Shown: one piece after another, positions 1 through 15,400 of the stretch | Layout of the letters: each line of letters opens with the position of its first letter | Numbering within the stretch: position 1 is the first letter of the stretch | Source of the DNA: Acanthaster planci | Taxonomy: Eukaryota; Echinodermata; Asteroidea; Valvatida; Acanthasteridae | Direction: 5' to 3' | NCBI RefSeq assembly: GCF_001949145.1 | Contig: NW_019091359.1 | Span: forward strand, 2,754,594-2,816,593 | DNA length: 62,000 nucleotides | Translations under genes and position numbers: made by a program | The notes under the pieces: model-generated | Seen by the model: only the letters and a program-made list of their open reading frames with translations | What the model was told of the DNA's origin: nothing | Databases searched by the model: none

Positions 1-276
1 GACCTGACCATGTCAGCTAGTCAGTGATGGGCCAATGATTGGCCAGAATGTGCAATCTGAAAACAAGAGCTAAGGTTTTTAATATAAAGCTGTATGGCTT
101 GCTTTCAGTGTAATCCCACAGAAATCAATTCCTCTTCTCTGTATGTAAATGGCCTTACTTGTTGTTCCTCATTTGTAACACTGAAAATGATGACCTCAAA
201 ATACCATATACCTAACCTCCAAGATACTTGTTTAGACTTGATCATTTTTATCACGATGGCAGTTTTTGTTTTTCAG
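1..276 (+). other. Intron upstream of the first visible exon
   Basis: AT-rich sequence ending in a pyrimidine run and tttcag at 276. It should be the 3' part of the intron that splits discoidin domain 1. No other feature seen. Confidence 0.7.
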
Positions 277-421
277 GAGTTCCGGGCCAACGGCGAAACA
301 AATTGTCGCCGCCCAATTGTTCTTCCCACCCCTGTCAGAGCCACTTGCGTCAGAATAGTTCCCACCCTGTGGAACCACGCTCTCCACCTACGTATAGACC
401 TGATTGGCTGTCTAGACAATG
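277..421 (+). CDS. F5/8 type C (discoidin) domain 1, C-terminal half (first in-window exon)
   Basis: Residues 1-48. The exon follows a clear acceptor (pyrimidine run ending tttcag at 276) and ends before GT at 422, in phase 1. The translation has the typical end of a discoidin domain: a proline-leading strand, then [19 protein letters not shown] and a closing glycine-cysteine. F5/8C domains are beta-sandwich modules that bind lipids, glycans or collagen through loops at one end. The N-terminal half should lie on an exon upstream of position 1, so this copy shows the gene is cut by the window edge. Confidence 0.88.
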
Positions 422-3400
422 GTTTGTTCAACACTTGATTCAGTCTCTTGACTTACGAAGTACCTTGTTGGATTTTTTGCCCCATCGTTTTCAAAAAAAT
501 CATTTGCTTATTTACAGTTCAATAGGCAAACCTTCCTAGCCATATTTGTGGAACTGTGGGATACTTCTGTTTTCAATACTTGCTGGTATATTTCCTACTA
601 TACTAGAGTAATACTGGAGTAAAGACTTGTTCGTACTTCAGTCAAAGCAAAAAAAGATTCATCTTCCAGAAAAGCTTGTTACGAAGTTGAAATCATGTTC
701 ACTTTTGCACATTTCAGTGCTACTTCTTCCCATGACATCAAAGAACTTGTCACTTTACCTTCACTCTGTGTATGAATTGGTTTGAAGCTAACGACCATTC
801 GGATGTTGTTTTTTTTTATTCAACAGATTGTGACACAGTTTTGGGATTGTCAGATTATCGGGTATTAGATTCTCAGATCACATCCTCTAGCAGTTTAAAT
901 GAGACTAACTCAGCCAAAACTGCACGGTTGAACCCACTGGACCGGCAACAGAGTACCGGCTGGGTGCCACACAACAGTGACCCCCAGCAGTGGCTCCTGG
1001 TTGATCTGAGAAGCAGTTACGACATCCATGCTATTGTGACCCAAGGGTGTGGCAACATAGCATTGTGGATAACCTCATTCAAGATGTATTATACAGGGCC
1101 CGTGGATGACACCTCCAGTGTGGAGTTCCACCCCTACTTGGACCAAAATGGTGCTGTAAAGGTGACCCTCAGATCCATACATGGCCTTTGTTTATTTCAT
1201 CTTTCTCTATGCATCTGTTAGATTTAATAGGGACCATCAAAAACTATGCAAGTACGTATACTGGATTTGCATGTTTGGCAAATAGAGTTAATTAGTCGCA
1301 TCACCAGGATTCTATGAAACCTACCAATATACGTGTGCACATGCATACGTTTTGATGTGAAATGCATATTGCTTATAGCATGTTAGAAAAGTCTTTTTAA
1401 ATCGTGACTAATGACTTGTAAGGGACTTTTCCTGAGCTGAGCATGCATCTCATAAGCTGACATTTCTAATGGTCGTTGCTGATTATTTTTGAGATTGACT
1501 GCTATAGTGACTTGCTAATAATGTGTTGTTTCTCGTGTTTGCATAGATTAAATTATTCAATTTGGAATCCAGTCATACAGCTGGTAGATATCCAGACTTG
1601 AAATTTGTATCTTAAAGAGTAGATTTATTGCATTTTTCTTGTTCTTTTCCTTCCATTTTTTCCAAGGGGGGAGCATCCCTTGAAACCAAAAATTGAAAAA
1701 TATTCCCCAAATTCTATTTTACAAACTCTCATGCCAGTACTTTACATAACTTTGCCCATTCAGCTCCAAATAGCATTGCCCAGGTTTTGACAAACTTTGC
1801 ACGAAATTTGTCACTGATTTGCAGAAATTCCTGGCCAATTCAGATCAGCACACCATCATCCGTAATGAACTCCTGCCTAAGATCATGACTCGCTACATCC
1901 GTATCCACCCAGTCACCTGGCATCCGGAAGGCATCGGTCTGCGGTTGGAACTTGTTGGTTGTGTGTACCGCTGTAAGTCATTTTTTGAAACTCACTTGAT
2001 AAAGAAATTTCTAAAGTCTCGGTGAAATACCAGTAATGTCTGGTTAGGACCCATTTCAAAGTCAAGCAGAGATGGAATTCTGAGAAAGAACAAATATCGA
2101 ACACGTTGGATTATGTTGAAAACAAAAGTGCATGATATGACTCTGTTTTAAAATTCTGAGTGAGTTCTCGTAGGTATTTTGCTGAGACCTGTGTTCTGGC
2201 CTATCAGCAGTCTCATTAGGTATAACATCATGGACTGACAGGCATGGTTGAGCACTTCCTTATTTAACCTTTAATTCTTCTCTGGGGCACCACTTTTACT
2301 GTAGAAAGTTAGTAATTTACATATAAAGCAAGTTTCTGCCTTGGGTATAAATTTCAAAAAGAGGTGTGCAACATATGATTTTTTGTCAAAGCTTTCTGTT
2401 CCTGCTTTTCTGTGTATTCGTCTAGGAAATAGTTTGCCTGTGATCTCAACAGAGTTTGAAGTTACTTGGTGTCAAAATGGTTGTTTCTGTCGTCAGTGGT
2501 ATAATGGCGAAGAAGCATGCCTGAGTCACCACATATTGATCAGTTTTCACTGAAATTTATCATGCCTGAGTCTCCACATATTGATGAGTTTACTGAAGTT
2601 TACTTTAGTTCAATTTTTTAGTTCCAAAAACAAAAGTGTTGAAGTGTAATGTGCAGTCAACTACAAAGTGATGATATGCCTAGTTGATTTATACCCAGGA
2701 CTGTTACAGCTTGTGAGATACATCAGTTAGTGGTGCAGTAAATAAGGGGGTCGCCATTTTTCATAAGCACACGTAGACTGGACCCTGGGGTTGAGGGTTA
2801 GAGGACCTCCTCTTCATGCAAACTGGAATTCTCAATTCTGATTGGATGATCTGTGGCAACTTAAAGTGTAACATACAGGTGTGCAGCATGGTCCATGTCA
2901 AACCTCACGTAATGCACTATTCTTACTCTATGCAATGTGCTATTTTTATGTTAAAAACAAAACACACAATTTCAAAATTTACTGTAAATTCAAAGGTGGC
3001 GCATTTGTGCGCACAGGCCCCTATAACATCGTTACTGCTCATGAAGCTTGCTTGAAGATAATTTTGTTATAGCGCTTGCACTCATGTGATAACTAATAAT
3101 TTATGCTTTTGGAGCCGGAAGGAGGTCCAGAAGAAGAAGAATTTTTGTGTGCTCATAAAAAAGAAATTGAGAAAATGCAGGGCTGTTCAGTTTATCCTCT
3201 CGTGCATAATCGTTTTTTAAATTTGTTGTTTGCTATGTTGGAAAGGATTTATATTGTCAAGCAATATTTTCTGGTTGAGTTGCTGCATTTGTAAGTGACC
3301 ACTGGACATCAAAATTATGATGTGTCTTCCACGAGCTTCCCCAATTCCAACTCAACACTTCTTCCAAGAGGTGTATATTACATGATGTACCAGCAAGAAA

Positions 3401-6400
3401 AAACAAAAGCAAAAAAGTGGACCACAAAGCAGATATGGTCAAGGATAGTGATGTTTATGGCCTCTTGGTCAGGGCTTATTACTCAGTCCAAACAACTAGT
3501 GATTAGATCGCCCTTGGCTTTTGTTAAATCATTCCATGCCATGAAGAGTGGCATAAATGCCAGCCCAGTGACCCCCACATTCGTGATCAGTTTCCTTGAG
3601 TTTTGCAACATCTATATCAAACCGTCAACTATAATAATTTTACATGAACCAATTAATACAAATGATGTGCTCACCCATTGACTTGTACACATGCAGGAAT
3701 TCCTTGTGTCATATCACCGGGGATGTTCAAACACGATCTTTCTACTTCTGTATGCAGTTCTGGGTGAACTCCATCGTCAAAATTGCTGAGAAAAAGACAA
3801 TTATGAATATATGATCCTTTCTTATTCAGAATTAAATAAGAGATGGGTAACTCTTTCCAAATATTACAAAACCCCAAAATTGACCTTCACTTTAATACGA
3901 CTTTAAACCCTCAAAATAGGAAAGAGCGGGATTTGACTTGACACTAATTTATGCAATTCAATGTGGAATAATACCATTAGCTAATGGCTAATTTTGTCAA
4001 AACGTTTCATGTGTTTTAATTGGCAGCTTGTCGTCAGCGTCTTGGCATGGAGTCAGGAGTGATCACCGACAGTCAGATCTCGGCCTCCTCCTTTTTCACC
4101 GACAGACCCCCCACCAATGGACGCCTGCACTGGGAGTTCCTCGCGGCTTCCAACTCCAAAAGATATGCCTGCTGGGGTCCAAAGCATGAGTTGGGCTTGG
4201 CAGAATGGCTACAGGTTGATCTGCTGGTCCCTCACACCATCACTGGTGTCATCACGCAGGGAGCCGGCAACTCCTGGAGGTACTACTGGGTGGAAGGGTA
4301 CAAGATTCAGTGGGAGAGTCCCTATGAGGAGGGAGTATATCGCACCTACAAGGACCTGCAGGGAAGGGACATGGTAAGTGATTAGGTTTTCTATCTGTTA
4401 AAAGATTTGTTGGGGATGCTAATGGGTTCTATGCTAATGTTTTGTTGCATCAGGCAGTGTTCGTTCCAATGCGCTTTCTAGGGAGTTAGAATGTTCCAGA
4501 TAAGCCTGAAAGCCAGTTGTTTGAAATGTGAAGGACTTGAATGTGACACAGCTATGAATAGCTTCCCTTTAACACCCAGTCTTGAGTCAGTAAGCACTGG
4601 AATGTGACACAGCTATGAATAGCTTCCCTTTAACACCCAGTCTTGAGTCGGTAAGCACTAGAATGTGAAACGGCTATGAATAGCTTCCCTTCAACACCCA
4701 ATCTTGAGTCAGTAAGCATTAGAATGTGACACAGCTACGAAAAGCTTCCCTTATAACACCCAGTCTTGAGTCGGTAAGCGTACAAACATTTGGCAAAAGC
4801 AATTACAGAACAGTAGTGATACCTTAGTGAAACAATCCATCGTGTGCTCACATAACGTCCTCAGTCTCATACACCACTTGCTGTTTGTGGACATCTTTTG
4901 TTCTTAGGTCCACACAAAGAATGCCATACGTGTCTGACATGGACAATAGTTATCTTCCAACCATGTAGTGGAAGGAGATCAATATAAGGGCCCAGTGTTT
5001 GTTGTTCTTATTCAGTTCGGGCAGTATTTCAAGACAGCTTTAGAAGGTTTGTTTTTAAAAGGGAATAAATTTGTGCTTGACTGGGTCTTAAACGTTTGTT
5101 TGGACATGACTAATGACGTGACGAATCACTCTGTATTGTGTCAAAATTATGTATCGCACCTTTGTCAACCTTGCCTTAAAATTTATCCGATGCCATTTGC
5201 AAGCAGTGTGTGATATTGCTCTGGGAAGTTTGATTTGACATGCTTACTTTCTTCAATGTGTCCCTTAGGACATTAACACTTGAGGTTACCATCCACACTT
5301 TCTGGCGTTCTCAGTTTTGACACGAAAATGCTGTCTTTGCATCTATAATGCCAAGAATGAACAAACAATTACTGCCTACGTGAAGTTGTCTGTGAGCTGT
5401 GTTTGAATAAATTCCTCACATACTGACAGCAACCTGCTAGTAGCCTCCCTGGAAGTGGTGCAATCATCAATGTCATTCGTCAGTGACTGTATAAAAAGTA
5501 CATTGGTAACAAGATTTGGCATTTTAGAAACGGTCAGAAATGATGGTACTGAAGAAAATGGAAAAGATGCGAGGTTTATGTATCAGAAAAGTAATCAAGT
5601 CGATAAAACTCTGCCCCAGTGGCAGTCAAGGAGTTGCACCGTCTTCCACTGTGTTTTCCTACCCATAATTCTTTTTCTCTGGGGTGAGCAATCCCTTACT
5701 GATGACGAGACAGTCCTTTACTTTTGGTGTGTACCTAAGTGGTATGCTCCCACGCAATGTTTACTGAGGCCAAATTGCACATTCCTCAGCTATAAACACT
5801 TTCAAGAAAATAAGAGCTGCGCTGTCTGTCATTGTCAGTTTCATTTCCTAGCTTACTGGTCTGTGAGTTTATTATATTGAATGGCATAAGAGCCAAACAG
5901 GTCGGAATTAAGAGCATTCTGTATTCAGCATTTTGACCTTTATCAAAGATGTGACTGGATCCCTTCAGATTGATCTTAAAGCTGAAGTTTAGACAATTCT
6001 GTTTCTGTTTGCCCCACAATAGAACAAATTGAGCTCTTTGCTTTGATGTGTCATCATCCATTTTGGTAGCCAGATAGAAACGAACAATGGGTGGTGAAAA
6101 ATGTTGTGGGTTCCCAGTGATTCACACGGTGCATGATGCTCTTGAAATGCCTTTCACTTGAGTGTTGCTCTGGCGACTTGTGACATATTTTGTTTTGGCT
6201 GGGTCACAAATGCTTGATCAAAATTAATAGTTGAGAACAATGGACATCAAGCTACATACTTGCAACCTTTTCTGCACGTGCTCAGTGTACATTTTCAATG
6301 CAACACATTGTATTCAGGCAGGTATATTCAAATTCAACATAAAGGTGGATATTTAGTTTTATGAGGAATGCAACCAGGGCCCAATTTCATTAAGTTGCTT

Positions 6401-9400
6401 AAGCACAAAATTTGCTGAAGCGCAAAAAACCTTGCTTAAAAAACAAAGTTTACCAGCACAAAATCTACGTGATTGTCGTGTTAACCAAACACTAGATGAA
6501 TACCATTCCGAAGCAACATACATCACATGGAGTTTTGGCTGGTAACCTGATTTGTCAAGCAAGGTTTCTTCACACTTAAGCAAATTTTGTGCTTAAGCAG
6601 CTGTATGACATTGGCCCCTTTTACTTACCACAGCAAAAATGACAAAAATGACATTGAAATTTCAGAAATCATTTGGTTGTGGAAATAGAGCATTTAGGAG
6701 GAGTAAAAGGAGAAGAAAATAACTGTTCAATTTTTTTGGCGGGGGGATCGGGTTTTGTTGAAGTAATCTTCAAGTTCAGAGAAGCGCCTTGTTTCAATTT
6801 TTTTTCCAACATCAGCTTGACTGAGTGCAATATATTCTTCACATGAGATGTGAAATGTTTGGGCTTAAATTTCTGTGTCACAAGTTCTTCTCAAACGTGT
6901 CATGTCTGTCGCAGATATTCCCAGGTAACAGTGACCAGAACTCTGAAAAGCGCAACGACCTTGATCGACCCTTCATCACCCGACAGGTGCGGATCATATC
7001 CCATGCGTGGCATAACATCACAGCCTGCTTGCGTGTGGAGTTTTTGGGATGCCCCTTACAAGGTATCGTTTTTGTGGCAGGATCAAGACTTCTCGTTGTC
7101 GTTATCTTCCGTTCAGCAAATCTGATGTTGTAGTTTAGCCAAGCATGACGCATACTCACAAGAACATGCTGATTGATTCAATCAGTGAGTTACATTTACC
7201 ATTGGTGCTTTATACACACACGTAGAAATACATGTAATCATGGAACCGGAAGTTAACACGCATCTTTTGTGCGTGCCCGATAGGAGCCCGTGATCGTGGT
7301 GCATCCCCATGTACGACAAAGTCACTTATGAACCAGATATGCTTTCTTCGCTGAAAAGTCGTACAAGTATCGTTGTCATAGAAACAACTTTTCTGGTGGT
7401 TTCTGTGATTTTCTGTAGTATCATCCTGTCCTCCCCTAATCTCATCCTGTTTCGTTTCCTCCTCTCTGCTCACCGTTGTCCTTCCTTGACACAAACATTT
7501 TGCGATCAGGCAATGGTAGGATATGCGGCAGCCTGACGCTAGGCGGTTACTGCCTGGGTTCCATCAACAACCAAAGCCCCACGGCTTGTCAAGAGATCTT
7601 CAGCGAGGGCAGTCACCCGCTGATCATCAACTCCCAGGAGCAGCAGAATAAACTCTGGGAGAAACGCAATCAGTTGCTGATTGAAAACCAGCACAGGTAT
7701 GAACGTGTGACTTATTTTGAGTTTTTTTAAGGGCAACTCGTATAAACAAAAGCAAGTGCTGTGAAGGAGACTTTCTGGTCACTGATTTACACAGCCTTTA
7801 TACATCTCAGATCTGAGGAATACCAGGGAAGGAAGAGTTTAGCCTTCGGATCATTTGTGGGGGGCACCAGGAATTTGTAGGGGCACGCCACCCCCCCGGC
7901 CTCCTCGTGGCTACGCCACTGGTTAGAGGTGGAAGAAAAACCCAAGAGGAATATTCCCTAACTCTCTTACTATTGAATCATTTAATACCTGCAAGTACAT
8001 GTGAAGCTACAAATGCCAGTCAGATGAATGCATGGTTTGAGGAAGACCCTCACAGGGCCGATAATGAGGAAGGCTGGTCCTAAATTGCATTACATTTGAG
8101 TTGGAAAAGAAGGAAATAGGAACCAGGTTTGCTTTCTCAGTAGATAGGAAGATTGATATAAGCCATGTCTGAATGGCATGGCTACGGCTTCATCCATCTC
8201 CTATAGACTCATGTAATATCTCTAGTCATAGCCGAGTCATTCAGATGCTGCTGTAATCGTGAGGATCCCACAGTCAAGCTTTCGTAAGAATTAATCCCAC
8301 TAACCTGCCTGAATCCAACAAGCAAGTGCATGCTTTCAATGATCCCTTGGGATTTAGGGTTAAAGGTATATCACGCAGGCAGTAGCGATCATTGTAAGAT
8401 GCAATGAAAGCAAGGACTGAGTCGCACGCTTACAGGGAAGAGTGAGAGATGAAGTAACTGTTCACTATACTCCCAACTGATCAAATGCAAAGACACCTAC
8501 AACTAGAAGGCTTGTGTTGCTGGCAATTCTCAAGAGACCTTCACATGGCTTCTCTATGCCACCGTACTTTGGAAGATCCCAAGAAAGGTCCAATCGGTTT
8601 CCTCTTCATAGCTCATTAGATAAGTCCCTTGGTAATACACATACCCAATATAGGAAGGCGAACCAGTACCCTCATTTGTTTATTTGGAATGACTTCAGGT
8701 ACCCACTTTGTGATTCAAGCCGCAAGTTTTTAGCCTAACTTTGATGTTGTTCATGACAGATAATTAATACATCAATTATACTCAGTAGTCGATTTCCAAT
8801 ATATCGATTAACAAATGTGTTATTGATTGACTGTATTCTTACCATTGCACTCATAAACATTCATTGTTTGTAATCTTCTACCTTCATCCAGGTATCTGAT
8901 TGGCTTAAGATTTCGCCACAGTGACAAGACTTACCAATGGGTAGACGGAACTCCGCTTACATACAAGAACATCCGTTGGGTGTTGGATAGTTACAATCAT
9001 TCCGTTGATTACTGCGTTTCCATGGATTCTGAGGATTTATTTTACTGGAGAGAAGAGGAGTGTGTCACTGATCATGTGATGCAGGCACAGATATGTCAAA
9101 TCGGTAAGAAAGCTTCAATGTTAAGAAACACAATGATTTTAAATGGGTTAGGCTCTCAGCAGGGCTCATGATCTTGGGACTTTGCCAAGATCATTGTCAC
9201 CGTTGAGATCCCTTGAGACCATCAAGACTGCACAAGACCATCACAAGATTAACCTATGTCCCCAAGCCTGGATTCAAATGCTGTTTAAAGGAACAGCACC
9301 ATAAATATCCCATAATGTTTGTGCTCGTCCTGTTTTCCTGACTGCCTTGTGAGTGGTCTTTTACAGTGGTATTAACCACAATACCACAGTCCAGCAGAAG

Positions 9401-12400
9401 CAAAATGTCTAAAACAGCACCACAGATGTCAACTGTTAATACTCTGAATAACAAATGCATTTTATGAAACAGTGTTTTGGTTTCCTAGAAGTCTTTGAGA
9501 GGAATGACCTCTTTTCTCCCATTACGTGCAGATATCGATGAGTGCATATCTGTGGATCATGGCTGCTCCCATGAATGCGTCAATGTGCTGGGCTCCTACT
9601 ACTGCGTATGTCCACATGGTTTTCGTCTCAATGAAACAGACCTCAAGACATGCACAGGTGAATATTACAAAAAAATTTCAACCATCAGTCGGCATTTCTC
9701 CTCTCAAACATGACATAAATTTTGTGGTATTCACACTTCGATGGGTTAGAAATCTGTTCATCATCTCCACCAATAGAGTTTATATTTTTGCATCGTTCAG
9801 AATTTCATTTTGTAGTCTGCAAAGACATGCTTCACATAATGGGTTGAAATGAATTAATGACAAGTATAAAATTCCGAGTGTCTTAACTGATTAGCTTGTC
9901 CAACTCTATGCGTCTTGAATGTTTGTCCTCAGATCCTTGTGAGTTCCAAGAGCAAGACCTCGCCCCAATCCATTTTGAGGACAAGGGAGACAGTTGTTAT
10001 GGCACTTTTTCTCAGGATGCAAATTGGACGGAGGCGTCGACAACATGCAGTAGTGTAGGCAGTCATCTGCCACAGGCTGATGACAACGTATTCCTTTGGG
10101 TAAGATATTTTTCCCTCAGCCATTGTCAAGATCAGTTGATTTCTTCATTTTTTTTATCTTGCCTGAAATGCACTAATACAAAATCTTCTGCTTGTACATT
10201 TCTCATTTTGTTGTGATAACCTATTTTCAGTCCTGCTGATTTTCCCATTTTTAAGTAAAAACAGTTTTTCAACTTTCACAAACAAACCTTTGGATCTTTG
10301 CATAACACATGCCGTTTGGGCGGTAAAAACATTCATACCATCTTGTAGAGCAGATAGGAATGTCCTTTGTAATTACTTTTTGTTAGAAGGTCAACAAGGC
10401 ATCTGCCTCACCAGGCAGCTTCAAACTGTGTTTAATTTCCCAGCTCTCACCAACTCCTGTCCTAGAGTACACATCTTAAAAAAACATGAGCATATGGCAT
10501 GTAGTGTGTGTATATTTGAGGAGGAATTAGTCATATACAGTTGGCTCTGCTGGCAAGTTCTGAGCATTGCATGTGTCAAATGAAATGCACGAGGTACAAG
10601 TGCCTGGGCTTGACTTTTGTCTGAAGGTCAACTATGTGTCTGCCTCCATTGCACAGAGACTCAACAAACTGGTGTTCTTCCACAGACAGCTTCAATCAAA
10701 TTTGCATTAAATTTTCCAGCTCTTACCAACTTCTCTTGACACTGTTTATCCTGCTGTTATCACATTAAGGGTGTCTAGTCCTTTGCAGTAGGCATTTGTC
10801 AAAGACAATTGCCATGTACTGGCAAACTTTCTGATGGATGCGATCCATTCCGATGATGTGTATAAAATCTACATTTATGTAGAATTGTGTATGATTTAAT
10901 GTGCACTTCACAGAATTTCTACTTTTTGGAAGACTTATCTCATTTATTTTTGCAGTTGTAATACAAAAGTTAATTGCAGTAAATTTTCATCTCTTCAGTA
11001 AAACCTCTTGTACTCTGACGTGTACTCAAACCAATAGGATTGTTCATCTTTATTTCTGGCAGTGTTGTTTGGATTTTTTTCTTATATTCCAGGAGTTTCA
11101 ACCCATTTTTCTCTTCCCTGTTCTCAGTTAGATACAGCACACAGCGATGAGTGGTTGTCATGGGTGCAAGCTGAGATGAACAGTTCAGCCAGAAATGAGT
11201 GCCAGGCTGTACGAACAAACAACAACAGCATCATGGTTGAAGACATCCTGTGCTCTGAGGATCTACCCTTTATCTGTCAAAGAGGTATACCTTAGATGTT
11301 TATAAAATGCACACCATAAGAGACAAAATGTGTTTCAGGCTTGTAGTGGAGAAAAATTCCAACAAATAAATACAGACCAAAAAATCTCTGAGTTTTAAAT
11401 TGATACTTAGACCAATTCCTAAATAGGTCACGTTTATGTTTACGAAAATGAAACCTCCAAAATGTTTTCAGAAGTTCAGCTACCAGTGTCTCGCAATGTT
11501 GAGTTCTTGTCAAGAGGGGTGCCGTATTTTAAACCAGTCTCTACAATCATACCCACTTTTTCAGAGTATGAAGATGTGAAATGCAACTCGCTGTGGGCTT
11601 CCAACACCACCATGGTTGAGTCCACATTGTCAGAGGGGTACATACAGTCACTCAGCTATGGCCCTTGGTATGATGCAGGCTCAACATGTACAGTCCACAT
11701 AAGAGGACCACAGGTCTACAAAGTCAGGTAGCCTACAAAGTTACTTATAAACACGTAAAACTAGCTAGACATATCTACTGAGCTATGCCTTTTAGATTTT
11801 GAATTTCATACATTTCTGTATGTGAAGTACCAAAGAGATGCTAAATACGAGGAATTGGTGAAAAACTTGGATTCACAGCCAACTGGTCAAAGTCAAATGT
11901 GGTGACTGCTGTTATTAATATTTTTATTGTTACCAACATTGGCAGTACAAACAAAATAAAAGTTTCTAAAAATCAGTTGGTAAAAGTGGTCCTTGGGGCA
12001 GAATCAAATCAAATCACATGCTAGTCTTTTTCAAGTGCTTTGTATGTTGCTTGTAGCCTGATATCAAATGACTGCATATCTTGTTCACCTCGACCGAAGG
12101 CTACTGTACCTTTAGTTAACAAAAAAACCCACAAAATAAATGTGACAACCTTAAATGTTTTCATTTTACCAAAGAAAAGTTGCTGAAGTGTTTCATTGTG
12201 CAATTTTTGTTTCAGATTGGTCATCTCTCGGATGGCTCTGAGAAAAGAGACACTGGACAACAGTCAGATCTCCCGCTGCGTAGACTCACTAGAGATCACC
12301 GATGACATCCCTAGCTATGGTCTCTTCCCTAGAGGGCGCTATTGTGGCACACTGAAGGACGTGGAGATCGTAACTCGTTCAAGCGACGTCCGGGTCATGT

Positions 12401-15400
12401 ACACCATCGGCCAGCTTAGTGCCAACATGCCACGGGAACTTGGCTTTGTGGCCAGCTACAAATTCATCAGTAGGAACTTTCACTTTGCATTTATTGAAAC
12501 TTCTTTTCACTTTCTTTGTTGTAGTGGAGTCTGTCACAAGCTCAACCACAAGTAACGTGATGACCAATAGCAAAGGAATACTTCTGTCACAGTTCATTTG
12601 AGTAGCTTGTGGCGCATGATGGACCCATGTGGAGGTTTACAGTTTTCTGTTATAACATTGAAATTGTCAAAACTTCATTCTGGAAAAGAATGAAGTGCGC
12701 TCTGTTTTAAGCCTGTTTTCTCCACAATTATTAAAATTGCACCTTTTGGAACTTGACTTCCATAAAAACGTTTTTGTTTACTGACATAACTTTTTTGGGA
12801 AGCCTTTCCCACCTGCTCAAGGAGCATAAAAAGTTGCTGATGCAGCAAAAACTTCTGTCAATTGTTATTTGTTGTTGATGTAAGATCCCAGATTAAATTC
12901 CACTGCACAAAAATGAGGTTCCGAACTTTGCTATTGTGAGATAGAATTTAGTCATGTTGATAAACGGAGGTAAACATTCTCATCAACAAAAGTCTCTTTC
13001 TCACATCTACATATGCTTTAATAATTTTTTCTAAGAAATCCTAATGCAGAACTGGTGATCGGGATTTCATTATACCTACTTTCAGTTTCCTTTACACTTT
13101 TTACTCCTTGAGTTTTTTGTTTGACTGATAACTGAGGCATGGACTTACTACTACTATCTGTCTTTGCTTTCAGATTGCAGTGAAGAGGACTGCGACACGG
13201 ACTGTGGCAGTAATGCTACACTCCTGACTGACCCCAGCGGTAGCCTGGTCACCAGGAATTTTCCAGCCCGCTTACCACCTTTCAGCACTTGCGCCTGGCG
13301 GATCAGGCTAGCTAAGGGCAGCTTCATCCGGCTACATTTCCAAGATTTCCGAGTGGTGCAGGACTCTGAAACCGGCGACTGTGTTGATTGGGTCGTGGTC
13401 ACCAGAACCGATGAGATTGCTAGTAACATCAGCCTGTTGGACCCATCAACGAAGAAACTCTGTGGAAGACCCCCGCCACAGATACTCTCCGAGACGGAGG
13501 AGCTATTTGTGCTCTATCAGACTGGCCTCGATGTATTGTCGGCAGGATTCAGAGCAACGTATACATCTACAGGTGAATTTGACATCAGGCACCAGACTTT
13601 GTGACTTTGGTTTGACAGTCCAACTTGTCTTTATCGTGCCAGTCTTACTGATACATATTGTGCTTGAATTTGGAACACAAGATGACTCAGTTTGCTGTGT
13701 GAATGACAAGTTGTTGATTTAGGCTTTTATCAAAATACATCTAGTGAAAACATTAACCAAATTATAGGAAGGGTTTAACGGGGATTATTTTTGTCTTGTA
13801 GTTTACATAGCCTACATTTGAACAGTAGTGTAGCTTCAAAAACTTTTGACAAAACAGGAAATTTAAATTTAGATGAAAAACAAAAATACACCTGATAAAG
13901 TGCGAATGGCAGAATGAGCTATGCAGTTCAGTATTCCAAACAGTGCATGCCCAAAATGAAGCATGTCATAGGACATTTGGAGGCGTTTGTGAGGTCTGGC
14001 CTATCTGTGCAGCCCTACGCCGACTTGCACGGGTGCTTTTTTCCCTTGACCTTGCTTTGTTGAAGCACCAAACTGATTCATTATCTTTGTTAACGTCAGA
14101 GATAGCTTGCCACTTCATCTCTTTGTCTGAGTTGTCCTTAATTATAGTCTCATTTGTTTGCAGCTTTGCCTGGGTGCGGTGTGGGCCTTGACACAGCCTC
14201 CAGAGACCTTGAATGCCACGCCCCCGAGGCCGTCCTGACCTCGCCCTATCATCCCTTGCGTTATCCTGCCCACTCTCAGTACAGCTGGCACATCTCCACG
14301 CCCATGGCCACCTACATCCGTCTGATTTTCAGTGCCTTTGATGTCCCATCGGCCCAACCCTGTACTCAGGATCATGTGGCTATCTATGACGAGAGTTCCC
14401 AACAGCATGGGTTGTTGGGGGATTATTGTAACTCCCGACGACCTCCAGATGAGGTGGTGTCCAGTATGAATGACATGCTGATCTACTTTTACACTCAAGA
14501 ACCGTCTGGTGGGACAGGCTTCGACGCTACATATTACGCTTCATACTTCAAACCTAAAGTGTCTTTGGAAAGTCCTTACGATGATGGTGAGTCATGAGCC
14601 TTGTTAAGTTTCTTTAAACGCAAGACCCAGTGTTTTTTAATCAATTCTGGCAAGTAAACTAGACAGGCAAACTAACTAGAAACTATTAGAAGATGAACAA
14701 AGAAATTGATTGGAGAAAGACTTGAATCTGCATCCTCAGGAACGAAGGAAAGTAAAGTTGCTGTTTTAACCCCAAAAATTGATCTTTTATCGCACGACTT
14801 CTTTAATCATACCTTTACTGATAGAGATGTTTTAGTTAAAGACCTTTTATCAACTTATTAAGGATTTAAGACTAATTCTTTTTTGTGTCAATGGAAGTTT
14901 TGCCCTTCATCGGCGTCCATTTAAAACATCACGTTGTTGGGGTGTTGTTCAAAGGTTTGTAAAAACTTCAGAACATTGTTCAAAGGTTTTTTAAAAATTC
15001 AGAACGTTGTTCTGGTAAAAAGTGTTGTTCAAAGGTTTGTAAAATCAGAACGTTCTGGTAAAAAGTAAATTTGATACTGAAACAGTCTTAAAGTCATTTT
15101 GTCATTCCTTCAAGGAAAAGGTTTATTTAGAACTTTGCAGAAATGTCAAAAAATTACATAATTCATGGCGTTTTTATACACTGTTCTGCATGAGGCCAGA
15201 TGTTTCAAGAATGGTTTGTCCTGTCTTAGATTACATTTGCGAGGATGATTGGACTGAATACTACGGCAGCTGTTACCACTTCCATCAGGAGAATGCCACA
15301 CTGAAATGGAAGGATGCTGAGAGGCAGTGTGTCCTAGAGGATGCCCTACTGACCAGCATCAGGGACTACGGAGAGATGAACTTCCTTCACCTTATGCTGA

